This document shows positions 24,842 to 33,944 of a stretch of DNA of 64,000 nucleotides, in pieces (position 1 is the stretch's first letter; each line of letters starts with the position of its first letter). Source of the DNA: Roseburia sp. CAG:10041_57 (GTDB taxonomy: Bacteria; Bacillota; Clostridia; Lachnospirales; Lachnospiraceae); assembly GCA_001916965.1 (NCBI GenBank), contig MNTL01000001.1, positions 62,001 to 126,000 on the forward strand. The letters are read 5' to 3'. Position numbers and translations under genes: made by a program. The notes below the pieces were generated by a model, which saw nothing but the letters and a program-made list of their open reading frames with translations, ran no database searches and was not told the origin of the DNA.

Positions 24842-25414
24842 ATGAAAAAAATTAATTTACCACAAAAGGGAGAACCGGATTATCTGATTCGCCAGAAGAA
24901 ATTATCCACAATAAAGACTGCCATCAGTTTCGCAGCCGCAATTATCATCTTTATAATTGGATATGCAATTTATCATACCAGAGAAAATATTTTTACGATC
25001 ATAGCAGTTCTTGCATTGCTGCCGGCAAGCAGAAATACGGTGTCCATGATCATGTTTTTAAAGACACCGGCTTATGACACAGGGATCTGCAATCAGATTC
25101 AGCAGATTGCAGAGATACCGATGCTGTATCACCTGTATCTGACTTCTTATCAGAAGAATTATGCCATGACATGTATGACTGCGAGAGGTGGTAATCTGAT
25201 CGGATTTTCAGAATTTGATAAATGTGATGTGAACTCCTGTAAGGAGCATATAGAAGGAATACTGACGCAGAACGGCATTAAGAATATTAATGTAAAAATA
25301 TTTGGTAGGAACGATTATAAAATGTTTGAAGAAAGGCTGAAACAGCTTCAGGCACAGGAAGCCGGCAAACATGATGAAGAGCTATTATCTTTAATGTGTG
25401 ACATCTCTTTATAA
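24842..25414 (+). CDS. Conserved membrane protein of unknown function
   Basis: 190 residues. A basic N-terminus is followed by two membrane segments (about residues 28-45 and 51-72), then a soluble domain of ~110 residues ending in a charged helix. The ribosome site is either distant (GGAAAGGA, 18 bp) or weak, so translation may be poor. I do not recognise the family. It lies between the dehydrogenase and an RluA-type gene on the same strand. Confidence 0.65.
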   Translation: MKKINLPQKGEPDYLIRQKKLSTIKTAISFAAAIIIFIIGYAIYHTRENIFTIIAVLALLPASRNTVSMIMFLKTPAYDTGICNQIQQIAEIPMLYHLYLTSYQKNYAMTCMTARGGNLIGFSEFDKCDVNSCKEHIEGILTQNGIKNINVKIFGRNDYKMFEERLKQLQAQEAGKHDEELLSLMCDISL

Positions 25415-25435
25415 TAGGCAAAAGGAATTAACAGT

Positions 25436-26440
25436 ATGCGAGTATATCAGATCGGTGCAAATGAAGCACAGCAGAGACTTGATAAATATTTAAAAAAGCT
25501 TCTCAAAGAAGCACCGGACAGCATCATTTATAAAATGATGCGCAAGAAGAACATTGTATTAAATGGGAAAAAATGTGATGGAAAAGAAAAGCTGGAAGCA
25601 GGAGATGAAGTAAAACTGTTTTTGGCGGATGATACTCTGGATAAATTCTGCGGAACTGTAAAAACGACACAGGTCAATGAATATACAAAAGCCTACGCAG
25701 CTTTATCACAGCTCACTATTGTATATGAAAATGAACATATACTTGTAGTAAACAAACCGGCGGGAGTTTTATCACAGAAGGCATCCCCAGCAGATATGAG
25801 CGTGAACGAATGGCTGATAGGATATCTGCTCCAGAAGAATGTTATTTCAGAACAGTCTTTATCTACGTTCAAACCATCTATCTGTAATCGACTGGACAGA
25901 AATACGTCAGGTATGGTAGTGTGCAGCAAATCATTAGCAGGAAGCCAGTATATGAGCCGTATTATCAGGGATAAGGAGCTGGCGAAATACTATATCTGTA
26001 TTGTACAGGGCAAGGTAGACAAGCCTTTCAGAATTCAGGGGTATTTATATAAAGACTCCCATACCAATAAGGTAACAATCTATGATTCTTTAGAGCGGAT
26101 TCCTGACATGCAGCGTAAAGAAGCATCTTTTATTGATACACAGGTAACTCCACTGATTAGCAGACAGGATATATCAAAACTGGAGATACGTCTTCATACA
26201 GGTAAGACGCATCAGATACGAGCACATATGGCTTCTACAGGACATCCTCTGATAGGGGATTATAAATACGGATCGGCCAAGGTGAATCAGAAGTATAAAA
26301 TGCAGGGAGTCAACAGCCAGCTCCTTCATGCATGCAGGCTGGAGTTCCCGGCAGATACACCAGACGGTATGGAAGATTTGTCCGGACTTGTATTAAAATG
26401 CAGGGAACCGGAGATTTTTGAACAGATAATAAATCATTAA
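25436..26440 (+). CDS. RluA-family pseudouridine synthase (RluC/RluD-like)
   Basis: 334 residues. S4 domain in the first ~75 residues (RLDKYLKKLL), then the RluA catalytic domain with the active Asp in NRLDRNTSGM (about 152) and the HQIRAHMASTGHPL motif. The insert after the S4 domain is typical of the clostridial RluC-like group. It modifies uridines in 23S rRNA; exact sites are not predictable. It is 12 bp upstream of recU. Confidence 0.93.
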   Translation: MRVYQIGANEAQQRLDKYLKKLLKEAPDSIIYKMMRKKNIVLNGKKCDGKEKLEAGDEVKLFLADDTLDKFCGTVKTTQVNEYTKAYAALSQLTIVYENEHILVVNKPAGVLSQKASPADMSVNEWLIGYLLQKNVISEQSLSTFKPSICNRLDRNTSGMVVCSKSLAGSQYMSRIIRDKELAKYYICIVQGKVDKPFRIQGYLYKDSHTNKVTIYDSLERIPDMQRKEASFIDTQVTPLISRQDISKLEIRLHTGKTHQIRAHMASTGHPLIGDYKYGSAKVNQKYKMQGVNSQLLHACRLEFPADTPDGMEDLSGLVLKCREPEIFEQIINH

Positions 26441-26452
26441 AGGGGAATAAAT

Positions 26453-26986
26453 ATGGCAACTTGGAATTCCAGAGGCTTGCGAGGCTCGTTACTGGAAGAA
26501 ATGATTAATATGACAAATGAGAAATATCGCAATAATGGACTGGCATTGATCCAGAAAATTCCAACTCCCATTACTCCTATAAATATTGATAAAGAGACCA
26601 GGCATATTACACTGGCGTATTTTGATCAGAAAAGTACGGTGGATTATATCGGAGCTGTGCAGGGAATTCCCATTTGTTTTGATGCAAAGGAGTGTGCAGT
26701 GGATACTTTCGCCTTGCAGAATATTCATCCGCATCAGGTTGCTTTTATGCAGGATTTCGAGAAGCAGGATGGAATCGCCTTTTTTCTGATCTATTATACG
26801 CACCGTGATATCATGTACTATTTATCTTTACGGGAACTGATGATCTACTGGAACAGAATGGAACAGGGAGGACGCAAAAGTTTTCGAATTGATGAACTTT
26901 CTCAAAACTATTTTTTCCCTAAAAAAGGCGGGTTTGTTGTACCTTACCTTGACATGATCCAGCGTGATCTGAACGAGAGAGGTTGA
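26453..26986 (+). CDS. recU: Holliday junction resolvase RecU
   Basis: 177 residues, ATG after AAAGGGG. The start TWNSRGLRG and the STVDYIG...ICFDAKEC block identify RecU. Its active-site residues are D64, D77 and K79; the spacing is that of the Bacillus D88-E101-K103 triad, but the middle Glu is Asp here. RecU cuts four-way junctions with RuvAB and biases RecA. No RuvAB gene is near. The C-terminal part is shorter than in Bacillus. Its stop overlaps the -35 of the histidine promoter. Confidence 0.88.
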   Translation: MATWNSRGLRGSLLEEMINMTNEKYRNNGLALIQKIPTPITPINIDKETRHITLAYFDQKSTVDYIGAVQGIPICFDAKECAVDTFALQNIHPHQVAFMQDFEKQDGIAFFLIYYTHRDIMYYLSLRELMIYWNRMEQGGRKSFRIDELSQNYFFPKKGGFVVPYLDMIQRDLNERG

Positions 26987-27011
26987 CACAATCTCAAAAA
27001 AAGTGTATACT
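26983..27011 (+). promoter_or_regulatory. Histidine operon promoter
   Basis: TTGACA (26983-26988) and TATACT (27006-27011) at 17 bp spacing, close to consensus. The -35 overlaps the recU stop codon. The ~90 nt leader to hisZ shows a short hairpin (CTAC TACG GTAG) but no T-box sequence and no histidine-rich leader peptide. Confidence 0.75.
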
Positions 27012-27102
27012 ACGGATAATTCGCCATGCTACTACGGTAGTTAATTATCACTTTAAATCACTAAAGTAAAGTAAATAACGAAGAAAGGTTTAGGGCATAA
27101 TT

Positions 27103-28290
27103 ATGGATTTTATGGGAAAACGACTTGTACATACACCTGAGGGTGTTTGTGATATTTACGGAGCTGAATATGCCAGCAAGCTTCAGATCGAGAATCTTTT
27201 GCATGATGAGTTAAGAAGTTTTGGATATCAGGATATTCAGACACCTACTTTTGAGTTTTTTGATGTATTTGGGCGTGAGATAGGAACAACACCTTCCAAG
27301 GAATTATATAAGTTCTTTGATAAAGAAGGAAATACACTGGTTCTTAGACCTGATTTCACGCCTTCTATTGCCAGAAGTGCAGCAAAATATTTTATGGATG
27401 AAACAATTCCTCTGAGATTTTGCTACTGTGGCAACAATTATATCAACACCAGTAATTTACAGGGTAAACTGAAAGAAACGACACAGATGGGAGCAGAACT
27501 GATTGGGGATGCAAGTGCACAGGCAGATGCAGAGATGATAGCACTCCTGATCAAATCGCTTCTGAATGTAGGGTTGAAGGAGTTTCAGGTATCCGTAGGA
27601 CAGGTAGATTATTTTAAGGGATTGTGCAATCATGCCAGCCTGGATGAAGATACAGAACTGGAATTAAGGGAATTTATTTCCAATCGTAATGGATTCAGTG
27701 CTGAGGAATTACTTTTGAATAAAGATGTATCAAGAGAAGATGTTGATGCGCTTTTGCGTGTCAGTGAACTCTTTGGTTCCTATGAGGTTCTGGATGATGC
27801 CATGGAAAATGCGAATAATGAGCAGTCCAGAGCAGCAATTGAGAGATTGCGCAGTATTTACGAAGTATTAAAGTTATATGGCGTAGAACGTTATGTATCA
27901 TTTGACCTTGCAATGATCAGTAAATATCATTATTACACAGGTGTAATTTTTAACGCATACACTTATCAATCAGGAAGTGCCATAGCAAAAGGTGGTCGTT
28001 ACGATAATCTCCTTGCCAGATTTGGTAAGCCTTCACCTGCTACCGGTTTTGTAGTAGTGATAGATGATCTGATGAATGCCATGACACGCCAGAAGATATG
28101 TCCATCTCCTTCCAATCGTAACCTTTTGCTTGTATATGATTGTACTTTACAAAAGGCAATCAAGGCAGCAGAAGAATATCGTGCACAGGGATTTTCAACA
28201 GTACTGATGCATCAGGAAAAGGATGCAGAAATGTATGAAAAGTTTGCAAAAGACAATAACTTTGCACAGATTAAATTCCTTGGCGAATAA
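27103..28290 (+). CDS. hisZ: ATP phosphoribosyltransferase regulatory subunit HisZ
   Basis: 395 residues, a histidyl-tRNA synthetase paralogue: TPEGVCDIYG near the start, VLRPDFTPSIAR motif 2 and AKGGRYDNL motif 3, without the anticodon-binding domain of HisS. HisZ binds the short HisG and makes it sensitive to histidine. It is first in the operon and directly followed by hisG, as expected. Confidence 0.94.
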   Translation: MDFMGKRLVHTPEGVCDIYGAEYASKLQIENLLHDELRSFGYQDIQTPTFEFFDVFGREIGTTPSKELYKFFDKEGNTLVLRPDFTPSIARSAAKYFMDETIPLRFCYCGNNYINTSNLQGKLKETTQMGAELIGDASAQADAEMIALLIKSLLNVGLKEFQVSVGQVDYFKGLCNHASLDEDTELELREFISNRNGFSAEELLLNKDVSREDVDALLRVSELFGSYEVLDDAMENANNEQSRAAIERLRSIYEVLKLYGVERYVSFDLAMISKYHYYTGVIFNAYTYQSGSAIAKGGRYDNLLARFGKPSPATGFVVVIDDLMNAMTRQKICPSPSNRNLLLVYDCTLQKAIKAAEEYRAQGFSTVLMHQEKDAEMYEKFAKDNNFAQIKFLGE

Positions 28291-28310
28291 GAAAAGGAGA
28301 GTATGACTGT

Positions 28311-28958
28311 ATGAGCGAAAATATGAGATATCTGACCTTTGCACTGGGCAAAGGAAGACTTGCCAATAAAACACTGGAATTATTAGAACAGATAGGAATT
28401 ACCTGTGAAGAGATGAAGGATAAGAATTCCAGAAAACTGATCTTTGTCAACGAGGAACTGAAATTGAAATTCTTCCTTGCAAAAGGACCGGATGTGCCTA
28501 CCTATGTAGAATATGGAGCAGCTGATATTGGTGTTGTTGGAAAAGATACGATTATGGAAGAGAACCGTAAAGTATACGAGGTTCTTGATCTTGGTTTTGG
28601 AAAATGCCGTATGTGTGTCTGCGGACCTGCAAGTGCCAGAGAGCTTCTGCAACATCATGAAATGATACGTGTAGCCAGTAAGTATCCTCGTATTGCCAAG
28701 GATTATTTCTATAATCAGAAACATCAGACAGTTGATATTATCAAATTAAATGGTTCTGTTGAACTTGGACCTATAGTCGGATTGAGCGATGTCATTGTAG
28801 ATATCGTAGAGACTGGTTCTACACTTCGTGAGAATGGACTGGAAGTACTGGAAGAGATATGTCCGCTTTCCGCAAGAATGATCGTGAATCAGGTAAGTAT
28901 GAAGATGGAATCAGAACGAATAAAAGAGATTTTACAGGCTTTGAAAGCTGCATTATAA
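28311..28958 (+). CDS. hisG: ATP phosphoribosyltransferase, short form HisG
   Basis: 215 residues: the short catalytic form that lacks the C-terminal regulatory domain and relies on HisZ. The start FALGKGRLANKT, the GAADIGVVGKD stretch and the PRPP-binding VDIVETGSTLRENGL motif (about 165-180) are clear. It performs the first committed step, joining ATP and PRPP. GAAAAGGAG precedes the start codon and 20 bp separate it from hisZ. Confidence 0.96.
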   Translation: MSENMRYLTFALGKGRLANKTLELLEQIGITCEEMKDKNSRKLIFVNEELKLKFFLAKGPDVPTYVEYGAADIGVVGKDTIMEENRKVYEVLDLGFGKCRMCVCGPASARELLQHHEMIRVASKYPRIAKDYFYNQKHQTVDIIKLNGSVELGPIVGLSDVIVDIVETGSTLRENGLEVLEEICPLSARMIVNQVSMKMESERIKEILQALKAAL

Positions 28959-28976
28959 TAAAAGAGGAGGCACAAC

Positions 28977-30266
28977 ATGAGGATTGTTACATTAACATCA
29001 GAGACAAAGCAGAATCTGCTTGAGAATCTGTTAAAAAGAAGTACGAATGATTATGGGGAATATGAGAAGGTCGTTGCAGAGATCATAGAACAGGTAAAGA
29101 GCCGCAAAGAAGAAGCTATCTTTGAGTACTCTCGTAAATTTGACAAGTGTGAACTTACAAAAGAGACCTTTGAAGTAACCAGAGCTGAGATAGAAGAAGC
29201 CTATACACAGATTGATGCACATTTTATCGAAGTGATGAAGGCTTCTGCTGCCAATATTCGTGCATATCATGAGAAACAGAAACGTAACAGCTGGTTTGAT
29301 GCCAAGGAAGACGGTACGATTCTTGGACAGAAGATTACTCCCATGCACAGTGTTGGTGTATATGTTCCTGGTGGAAAAGCTGCATATCCTTCCACTACAC
29401 TGATGAACGTAGTACCTGCCAAGGTTGCAGGTGTTCCCAATATTATCATGACTACTCCGGCAGGAGCTGATGGTAAAGTAAATGCAGCTACCCTGGTTGC
29501 AGCTGATATTGCAGGCGTTGACCGCATTTTCAAAGTTGGTGGTGCGCAGGCGATTGCAGCACTGGCATATGGAACAGATATGATTCCAAAGGTAGATAAG
29601 ATTGTAGGACCTGGTAATATTTTTGTTGCTTTGGCGAAGCGGGCGGTATACGGACATGTCAGTATTGATTCTATTGCAGGCCCTTCTGAAATTCTGGTGC
29701 TTGCTGATGAAACAGCAACACCGCGCTATGTGGCAGCAGATCTGTTATCACAGGCAGAACATGATGAAATGGCAAGTGCTATTCTGATTACGACCAGTGC
29801 AGAGCTGGCACAGAAGGTATCTGATGAAATTGACGGATTCCTTACACAGCTTTCAAGAAGAGCTATTATAGAGAAGTCTCTGGAGAATTATGGATATATT
29901 CTGGTAGCATCGGATATGAATACAGCAATAGAAGCCGTAAATGAAATTGCTTCTGAGCATTTGGAGATTCTGACAGCTAATCCTTTTGATACAATGACAA
30001 GAGTACGTAATGCAGGAGCAATTTTCCTGGGTGAGTATTCTTCTGAACCTCTTGGAGATTATTATGCAGGTCCCAACCATGTATTGCCTACAAATGGAAC
30101 TGCGAAATTCTTCTCTCCTCTGAATGTGGATGATTATGTGAAGAAATCCAGCATTATTTCCTATTCAAGAGAAGCTTTGGAAAAAGTACATGAGGATATT
30201 GAGCTTTTTGCTCAGAAGGAAGGGTTGACAGCACACGCTAATTCCATTCATGTCAGATTTGAATAA
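28977..30266 (+). CDS. hisD: Histidinol dehydrogenase
   Basis: 429 residues, usual length. Family signatures include HSVGVYVPGGKAAYPST, the KVGGAQAIAALAYGT stretch, the VGPGNIFV turn, SIAGPSEILV, and DLLSQAEHDE (zinc ligands). It oxidises histidinol to histidine in two NAD-dependent steps. It is preceded by AGAGGAGG. A 96 bp gap with an inverted repeat separates it from hisB, the only real gap in the operon. Confidence 0.97.
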   Translation: MRIVTLTSETKQNLLENLLKRSTNDYGEYEKVVAEIIEQVKSRKEEAIFEYSRKFDKCELTKETFEVTRAEIEEAYTQIDAHFIEVMKASAANIRAYHEKQKRNSWFDAKEDGTILGQKITPMHSVGVYVPGGKAAYPSTTLMNVVPAKVAGVPNIIMTTPAGADGKVNAATLVAADIAGVDRIFKVGGAQAIAALAYGTDMIPKVDKIVGPGNIFVALAKRAVYGHVSIDSIAGPSEILVLADETATPRYVAADLLSQAEHDEMASAILITTSAELAQKVSDEIDGFLTQLSRRAIIEKSLENYGYILVASDMNTAIEAVNEIASEHLEILTANPFDTMTRVRNAGAIFLGEYSSEPLGDYYAGPNHVLPTNGTAKFFSPLNVDDYVKKSSIISYSREALEKVHEDIELFAQKEGLTAHANSIHVRFE

Positions 30267-30278
30267 ATGAACAACGAT

Positions 30279-30314
30279 CCAGATGGAAATATATGCCAGT
30301 ATTTTTCCATCTGG
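30279..30314 (+). repeat. Inverted repeat in the hisD-hisB gap
   Basis: CCAGATGGAAA (30279-30289) and TTTCCATCTGG (30304-30314) are a perfect 11 bp inverted repeat with a 14 nt loop and no T run after it. It could stabilise or partly terminate the message. Confidence 0.7.
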
Positions 30315-30362
30315 AAATATTATATAATCCAATATGCGGCTTAGGCGGAAAGGTAGGAAAGT

Positions 30363-30950
30363 ATGGGCAGAAATGCAGCCGTAACCAGAGTTACGAAAGA
30401 AACAGATATACGGATGAACCTTGAACTTGATGGTAGTGGCAAGTCTTCTATTGACACGGGAATAGGTTTTTTTGATCATATGTTGGAAGGATTTGCCAAG
30501 CATGGCTTCTTTGATCTGGAGGTTGCCATCAAAGGAGATCTGCATGTGGACGGACACCACACTGTGGAAGATGCAGGAATCGTGCTTGGAACAGCAATCA
30601 GGGAAGCAGCAGGAGATAAGAAGGGAATCAGACGCTACGGATATTTTATCCTTCCTATGGATGATGCACTGGCATTGTGTGCAGTAGATCTGTGCGGACG
30701 TCCTTTTTTAAACTTTGAATGTAATTTCCCTAATGAAATGGTAGGCTCACTCGATACCTCTCTTGTGAAGGAATTTTTCTATGCAGTATCCTACAGCGCT
30801 GCAATGAATATTCACATCAAAATGTTAAACGGTGAGAACAGCCACCATATGATTGAAGCTATCTTTAAAGCCTTTGCCAAGGCACTGGATATGGCAGTAT
30901 CTACAGATGACCGGATTGCAGATGTGCTTTCTACCAAGGGCAGTTTATAG
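30363..30950 (+). CDS. hisB: Imidazoleglycerol-phosphate dehydratase
   Basis: 195 residues, the monofunctional form without the phosphatase domain. The metal-binding motifs are GIGFFDHMLEGF, VDGHHTVED, FFYAVSYSAAMNIHI and ENSHHMIEAIFKA. It dehydrates imidazole glycerol phosphate to imidazole acetol phosphate. The start ATG at 30363 has AAAGGTAGGAAAG upstream. It is 18 bp ahead of the fused hisIE gene. Confidence 0.97.
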   Translation: MGRNAAVTRVTKETDIRMNLELDGSGKSSIDTGIGFFDHMLEGFAKHGFFDLEVAIKGDLHVDGHHTVEDAGIVLGTAIREAAGDKKGIRRYGYFILPMDDALALCAVDLCGRPFLNFECNFPNEMVGSLDTSLVKEFFYAVSYSAAMNIHIKMLNGENSHHMIEAIFKAFAKALDMAVSTDDRIADVLSTKGSL

Positions 30951-30968
30951 AAGAGGAGTATACGAAAC

Positions 30969-32243
30969 ATGATAAAGAAACTTTTTTGCGCATGTATCTA
31001 TTTATATCAGGGGAGTGCTGTAAGAAATCTGCAGGATCACACAGTTGTAGATAACGATGCTGCCAGGCTGGCTGCTTACTATTGCAACAATAATGCTGAC
31101 AGAATTATTGTATTTGACCAGTCTAATACAGATGAAGAACATGAACTTGCACTTGATACGATCAAAAAGATAGCAATTGCCTGTGAAGTGCCTGTAATAG
31201 GTGCAGGCAATGTGAAAAGAATGGAAGATGTTAAAAAACTTCTTTATGCAGGATGTGCCAAGGCAGTGTTGAATTATTCCAAAGAATCCAATATTGAGAT
31301 TACGGAGGAAGTATCCCAAAAATTTGGCAAATCCAAAATTCTTGTATCCTATACTGACACCGGTTCTTTGGAAGCACATAAAGATCTTCTGAAAGAATAT
31401 GTGTCTGAACTGATCTGCCTGGATAAAAATCAGGTAAAGAATAATACTGGTATTCCTACTATTTGCAGCCTGGAAAAGGCAACACCAGAGGAAGCAAAAG
31501 AAATTCTTCTGACAGATCATGTAAGTGGTTTGACTGGAAATGTAATCAATGATACAATAGAAGATACATTTTCACAAAAAATCAGTCTGGCAAAAGAAGG
31601 TGTATTGGTCAGTGCCTGCGAAGCTGCTATGAAGTGGAGCGATTTTAAGCTGAATTCTGATCAGATGCTGCCTGTTATTGTGCAGGATTATAAGACAAAT
31701 GAAGTTCTTATGATGGCATATATGAATGAAGAAGCATATAACTCTACGATTACTACTGGTAAAATGACCTACTGGAGCAGAAGCCGCAACGAATTATGGG
31801 TCAAAGGTGAGACCAGTGGACATTATCAATATGTAAAATCTCTGACTGCAGACTGTGATAAAGACACTTTACTGGCGAAGGTATCTCAGATAGGTGCTGC
31901 ATGCCATACCGGAAGCTATTCCTGCTTTTTCCAGCAGATATTACAGAAAGAATATAATGATACTAACCCATTAAAAGTCTTTGAGAATGTATATGCTGTC
32001 ATTGCAGACAGAAAAATACATCCTAAGGATGGCTCATATACCAACTATCTGTTCGATAAGGGAATTGATAAGATACTGAAGAAACTGGGTGAGGAGGCAA
32101 CAGAAATCGTAATTGCTGCCAAGAATCCCAATGTGAATGAAATCAAGTATGAAATATGTGATTTCCTGTATCATATGATGGTTCTCATGGTAGAAAAGGG
32201 TGTTACCTGGGAAGAAATTATGGCTGAACTGGCAGACCGATAA
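30969..32243 (+). CDS. hisIE: HisF/HisA-like domain fused to HisI and HisE
   Basis: 424 residues in three parts. Residues 1-215 resemble a HisA/HisF TIM barrel (VPVIGAGNVKRMEDVKKLL is the phosphate-binding type strand-loop), but the first-strand catalytic Asp region reads IYLYQGS, so it may be inactive. Residues ~225-330 are phosphoribosyl-AMP cyclohydrolase HisI, with the metal ligands ADCDKD and the ACHTGSYSC motif. Residues ~336-424 are phosphoribosyl-ATP pyrophosphohydrolase HisE (LGEEATEIVIAA, YEICDFLYH). HisIE catalyses steps two and three. No hisH, hisA, hisF or hisC lies in the window, so true copies must be elsewhere. Confidence 0.88.
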   Translation: MIKKLFCACIYLYQGSAVRNLQDHTVVDNDAARLAAYYCNNNADRIIVFDQSNTDEEHELALDTIKKIAIACEVPVIGAGNVKRMEDVKKLLYAGCAKAVLNYSKESNIEITEEVSQKFGKSKILVSYTDTGSLEAHKDLLKEYVSELICLDKNQVKNNTGIPTICSLEKATPEEAKEILLTDHVSGLTGNVINDTIEDTFSQKISLAKEGVLVSACEAAMKWSDFKLNSDQMLPVIVQDYKTNEVLMMAYMNEEAYNSTITTGKMTYWSRSRNELWVKGETSGHYQYVKSLTADCDKDTLLAKVSQIGAACHTGSYSCFFQQILQKEYNDTNPLKVFENVYAVIADRKIHPKDGSYTNYLFDKGIDKILKKLGEEATEIVIAAKNPNVNEIKYEICDFLYHMMVLMVEKGVTWEEIMAELADR

Positions 32244-32266
32244 AGTATGATAAAAAGGGGAATGCA

Positions 32267-33850
32267 ATGCAAATGTTCACAAAAGCAAAACACAAATGTA
32301 AAAAGGGAATTACCCGATTTCTCTGCGCTCTGTTGGCAACGATTATGCTGGTTGGAGTTCCTTCATTCCAATCTGATGCAGCGGTCGTTTCACAGGGAAT
32401 CGACGTATCCAAATGGCAGGGAGCCATCAACTGGGCAGCAGTTGCCCAAAGTGGTGTTTCCTTTGCCTTTATCAGAGTCGGCAACTTAAAAAAGGGACTG
32501 GATGAATATTTCTATTATAATATGATGTCAGCTCAGGCTGTAGGTATTAAGACCGGCGTTTATATTTATTCTTATGCGACCAATGTGCAGGAAGCTGCCA
32601 TGGAAGCAGAATTTGTTTTGAATGCAGTTCAGAATCTTCCGGTGTCATTCCCGATTGTATGGGATGTTGAGGATGATTGCCAGGCAGGATTATCCCCGGA
32701 TACACTTTCACTGATGGCGAATACCTTCTGTGCGATTATTGAGGCTGAAGGATATTACCCTATGGTATATGCCAATAAATATTGGTATACCAAGAAGCTG
32801 GGACCTATATTTTATGATAAATGGGTAGCTCAGTGGGGAGCAGCCTGTGATATCCCTGATGCTGCTGTATGGCAGTATAGTGAGACAGGACGAATCAATG
32901 GTATTAATACCAACGTAGACCTGGATTATTGTCTGAAGGACTATTCAACAAGTATTGTAGATACTGGATGGGTAGCAAGGAAAGGCTTCCTGTATTATTA
33001 TATTAATTATAAAATGCAGAGAGGCTGGCTGGATTTAGGGCTTGCCAAGTATTATTTGAATCCATACGGTCAGATGATGACTGGCTGGCTGACATTGGAA
33101 GATGGCATTTATTATCTCCAGCCGGATGGTGTCATGTCTGTTGGCTTTACTCCAATCGGAGCTGGAATGTACTTCTTTGATGCAAATGGTAAAATGCTCA
33201 CAGGTCTTCAGAATCTAAGCGGACTTACCTACTATTTTGCTGAGAATGGTGCTATGTATACCGGATTCCTAGATTTGCCGGATGGAAAGAGATTCTTCAC
33301 GACAGATGGTCATATGCTGACAGGTTTGAATGTTGTTAATAATAAGTATTATTATTTTGATGACAAGGGTATCATGCAGACCGGATGGCAGACAATTGGA
33401 GATGTTACTTTCTTATTTGCAGCAGATGGTTCTATGGCATATGGCTGGTTTACAGATGGTGTATACCGCTATTATCTGTCAACAGTAGACGGACATAAGG
33501 TAACTGGCTGGAATACAATTGAAGGCAAGACATATTACTTTGATGAGAATGGACATATGCAGACAGGAGCAGTTACACTCAATGGTTTATCTTATCTGTT
33601 CTCAGCAGATGGTTCTCTGTATACAGGCTGGTTCAACGATGGTGTAACAGCCAGATATTATGAGATAGATGGTCATATGGTAACAGGTCTTGCAACAATT
33701 AATGGAGCTGTATATTATTTCGATGATGCAGGTGCAATGCAGACAGGTATTGTTGAAATCGGCGGCGTTCCGTATCTTTTTGATGTAGACGGTAAAATGA
33801 TAACAGATCCAGCAGTTCTGCTTCAGCTTCAGATGGCAGCTGCAAATTAA
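32267..33850 (+). CDS. Secreted GH25 lysozyme with cell-wall-binding repeats
   Basis: 527 residues. A signal peptide with a basic start and hydrophobic core ends near SDAA (about 39). The GH25 muramidase domain (about 42-230) has D46 in GIDVSKWQG and the catalytic pair D133/E135 in WDVED. From about 230 to 515 there are roughly ten to twelve aromatic/Gly repeats (for example GWxxxxGxxYYxxxDGxMxTG) of the choline-binding type. It should hydrolyse peptidoglycan while anchored to the wall. It lies 23 bp after the his operon without an obvious terminator, but its function is unrelated. A hairpin terminator follows. Confidence 0.92.
   Translation: MQMFTKAKHKCKKGITRFLCALLATIMLVGVPSFQSDAAVVSQGIDVSKWQGAINWAAVAQSGVSFAFIRVGNLKKGLDEYFYYNMMSAQAVGIKTGVYIYSYATNVQEAAMEAEFVLNAVQNLPVSFPIVWDVEDDCQAGLSPDTLSLMANTFCAIIEAEGYYPMVYANKYWYTKKLGPIFYDKWVAQWGAACDIPDAAVWQYSETGRINGINTNVDLDYCLKDYSTSIVDTGWVARKGFLYYYINYKMQRGWLDLGLAKYYLNPYGQMMTGWLTLEDGIYYLQPDGVMSVGFTPIGAGMYFFDANGKMLTGLQNLSGLTYYFAENGAMYTGFLDLPDGKRFFTTDGHMLTGLNVVNNKYYYFDDKGIMQTGWQTIGDVTFLFAADGSMAYGWFTDGVYRYYLSTVDGHKVTGWNTIEGKTYYFDENGHMQTGAVTLNGLSYLFSADGSLYTGWFNDGVTARYYEIDGHMVTGLATINGAVYYFDDAGAMQTGIVEIGGVPYLFDVDGKMITDPAVLLQLQMAAAN
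32954..33810 (+). repeat. Cell-wall-binding repeat array within the lysozyme gene
   Basis: Tandem ~20 residue units with conserved GW/TG and YYF/YYL positions, such as TGWQTIGDVTFLFAADGSM. The DNA copies have diverged, so they are stable repeats rather than a recent expansion. Confidence 0.8.
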
Positions 33851-33870
33851 AAATTAATAGACAAAATAGT

Positions 33871-33912
33871 CAGCCTGTGATAAGCTTAATAGCTGCACAG
33901 GCTGGCTTTTGG
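33871..33912 (+). terminator. Terminator after the lysozyme gene
   Basis: CAGCCTGTG (33871-33879) pairs with CACAGGCTG (33896-33904), with an inner AGCT/AGCT pairing and a short T4 tail. Confidence 0.65.
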
Positions 33913-33944
33913 TTAGTCTGAAATTCTATAGAAAAGGTATGAAC

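Noticed and set aside
27012..27102. Possible T-box or attenuator in the histidine leader
   Set aside because: Only ~90 nt, with no T-box core sequence, no run of His codons and no terminator.
29031..29657. A 208-codon minus-strand frame inside hisD
   Set aside because: Shadow of hisD with unlikely composition.
32954..33810. CRISPR-like or mobile repeats
   Set aside because: The repetition is at the protein level (cell-wall-binding motifs) within an open frame; spacing and DNA identity do not fit a CRISPR array.
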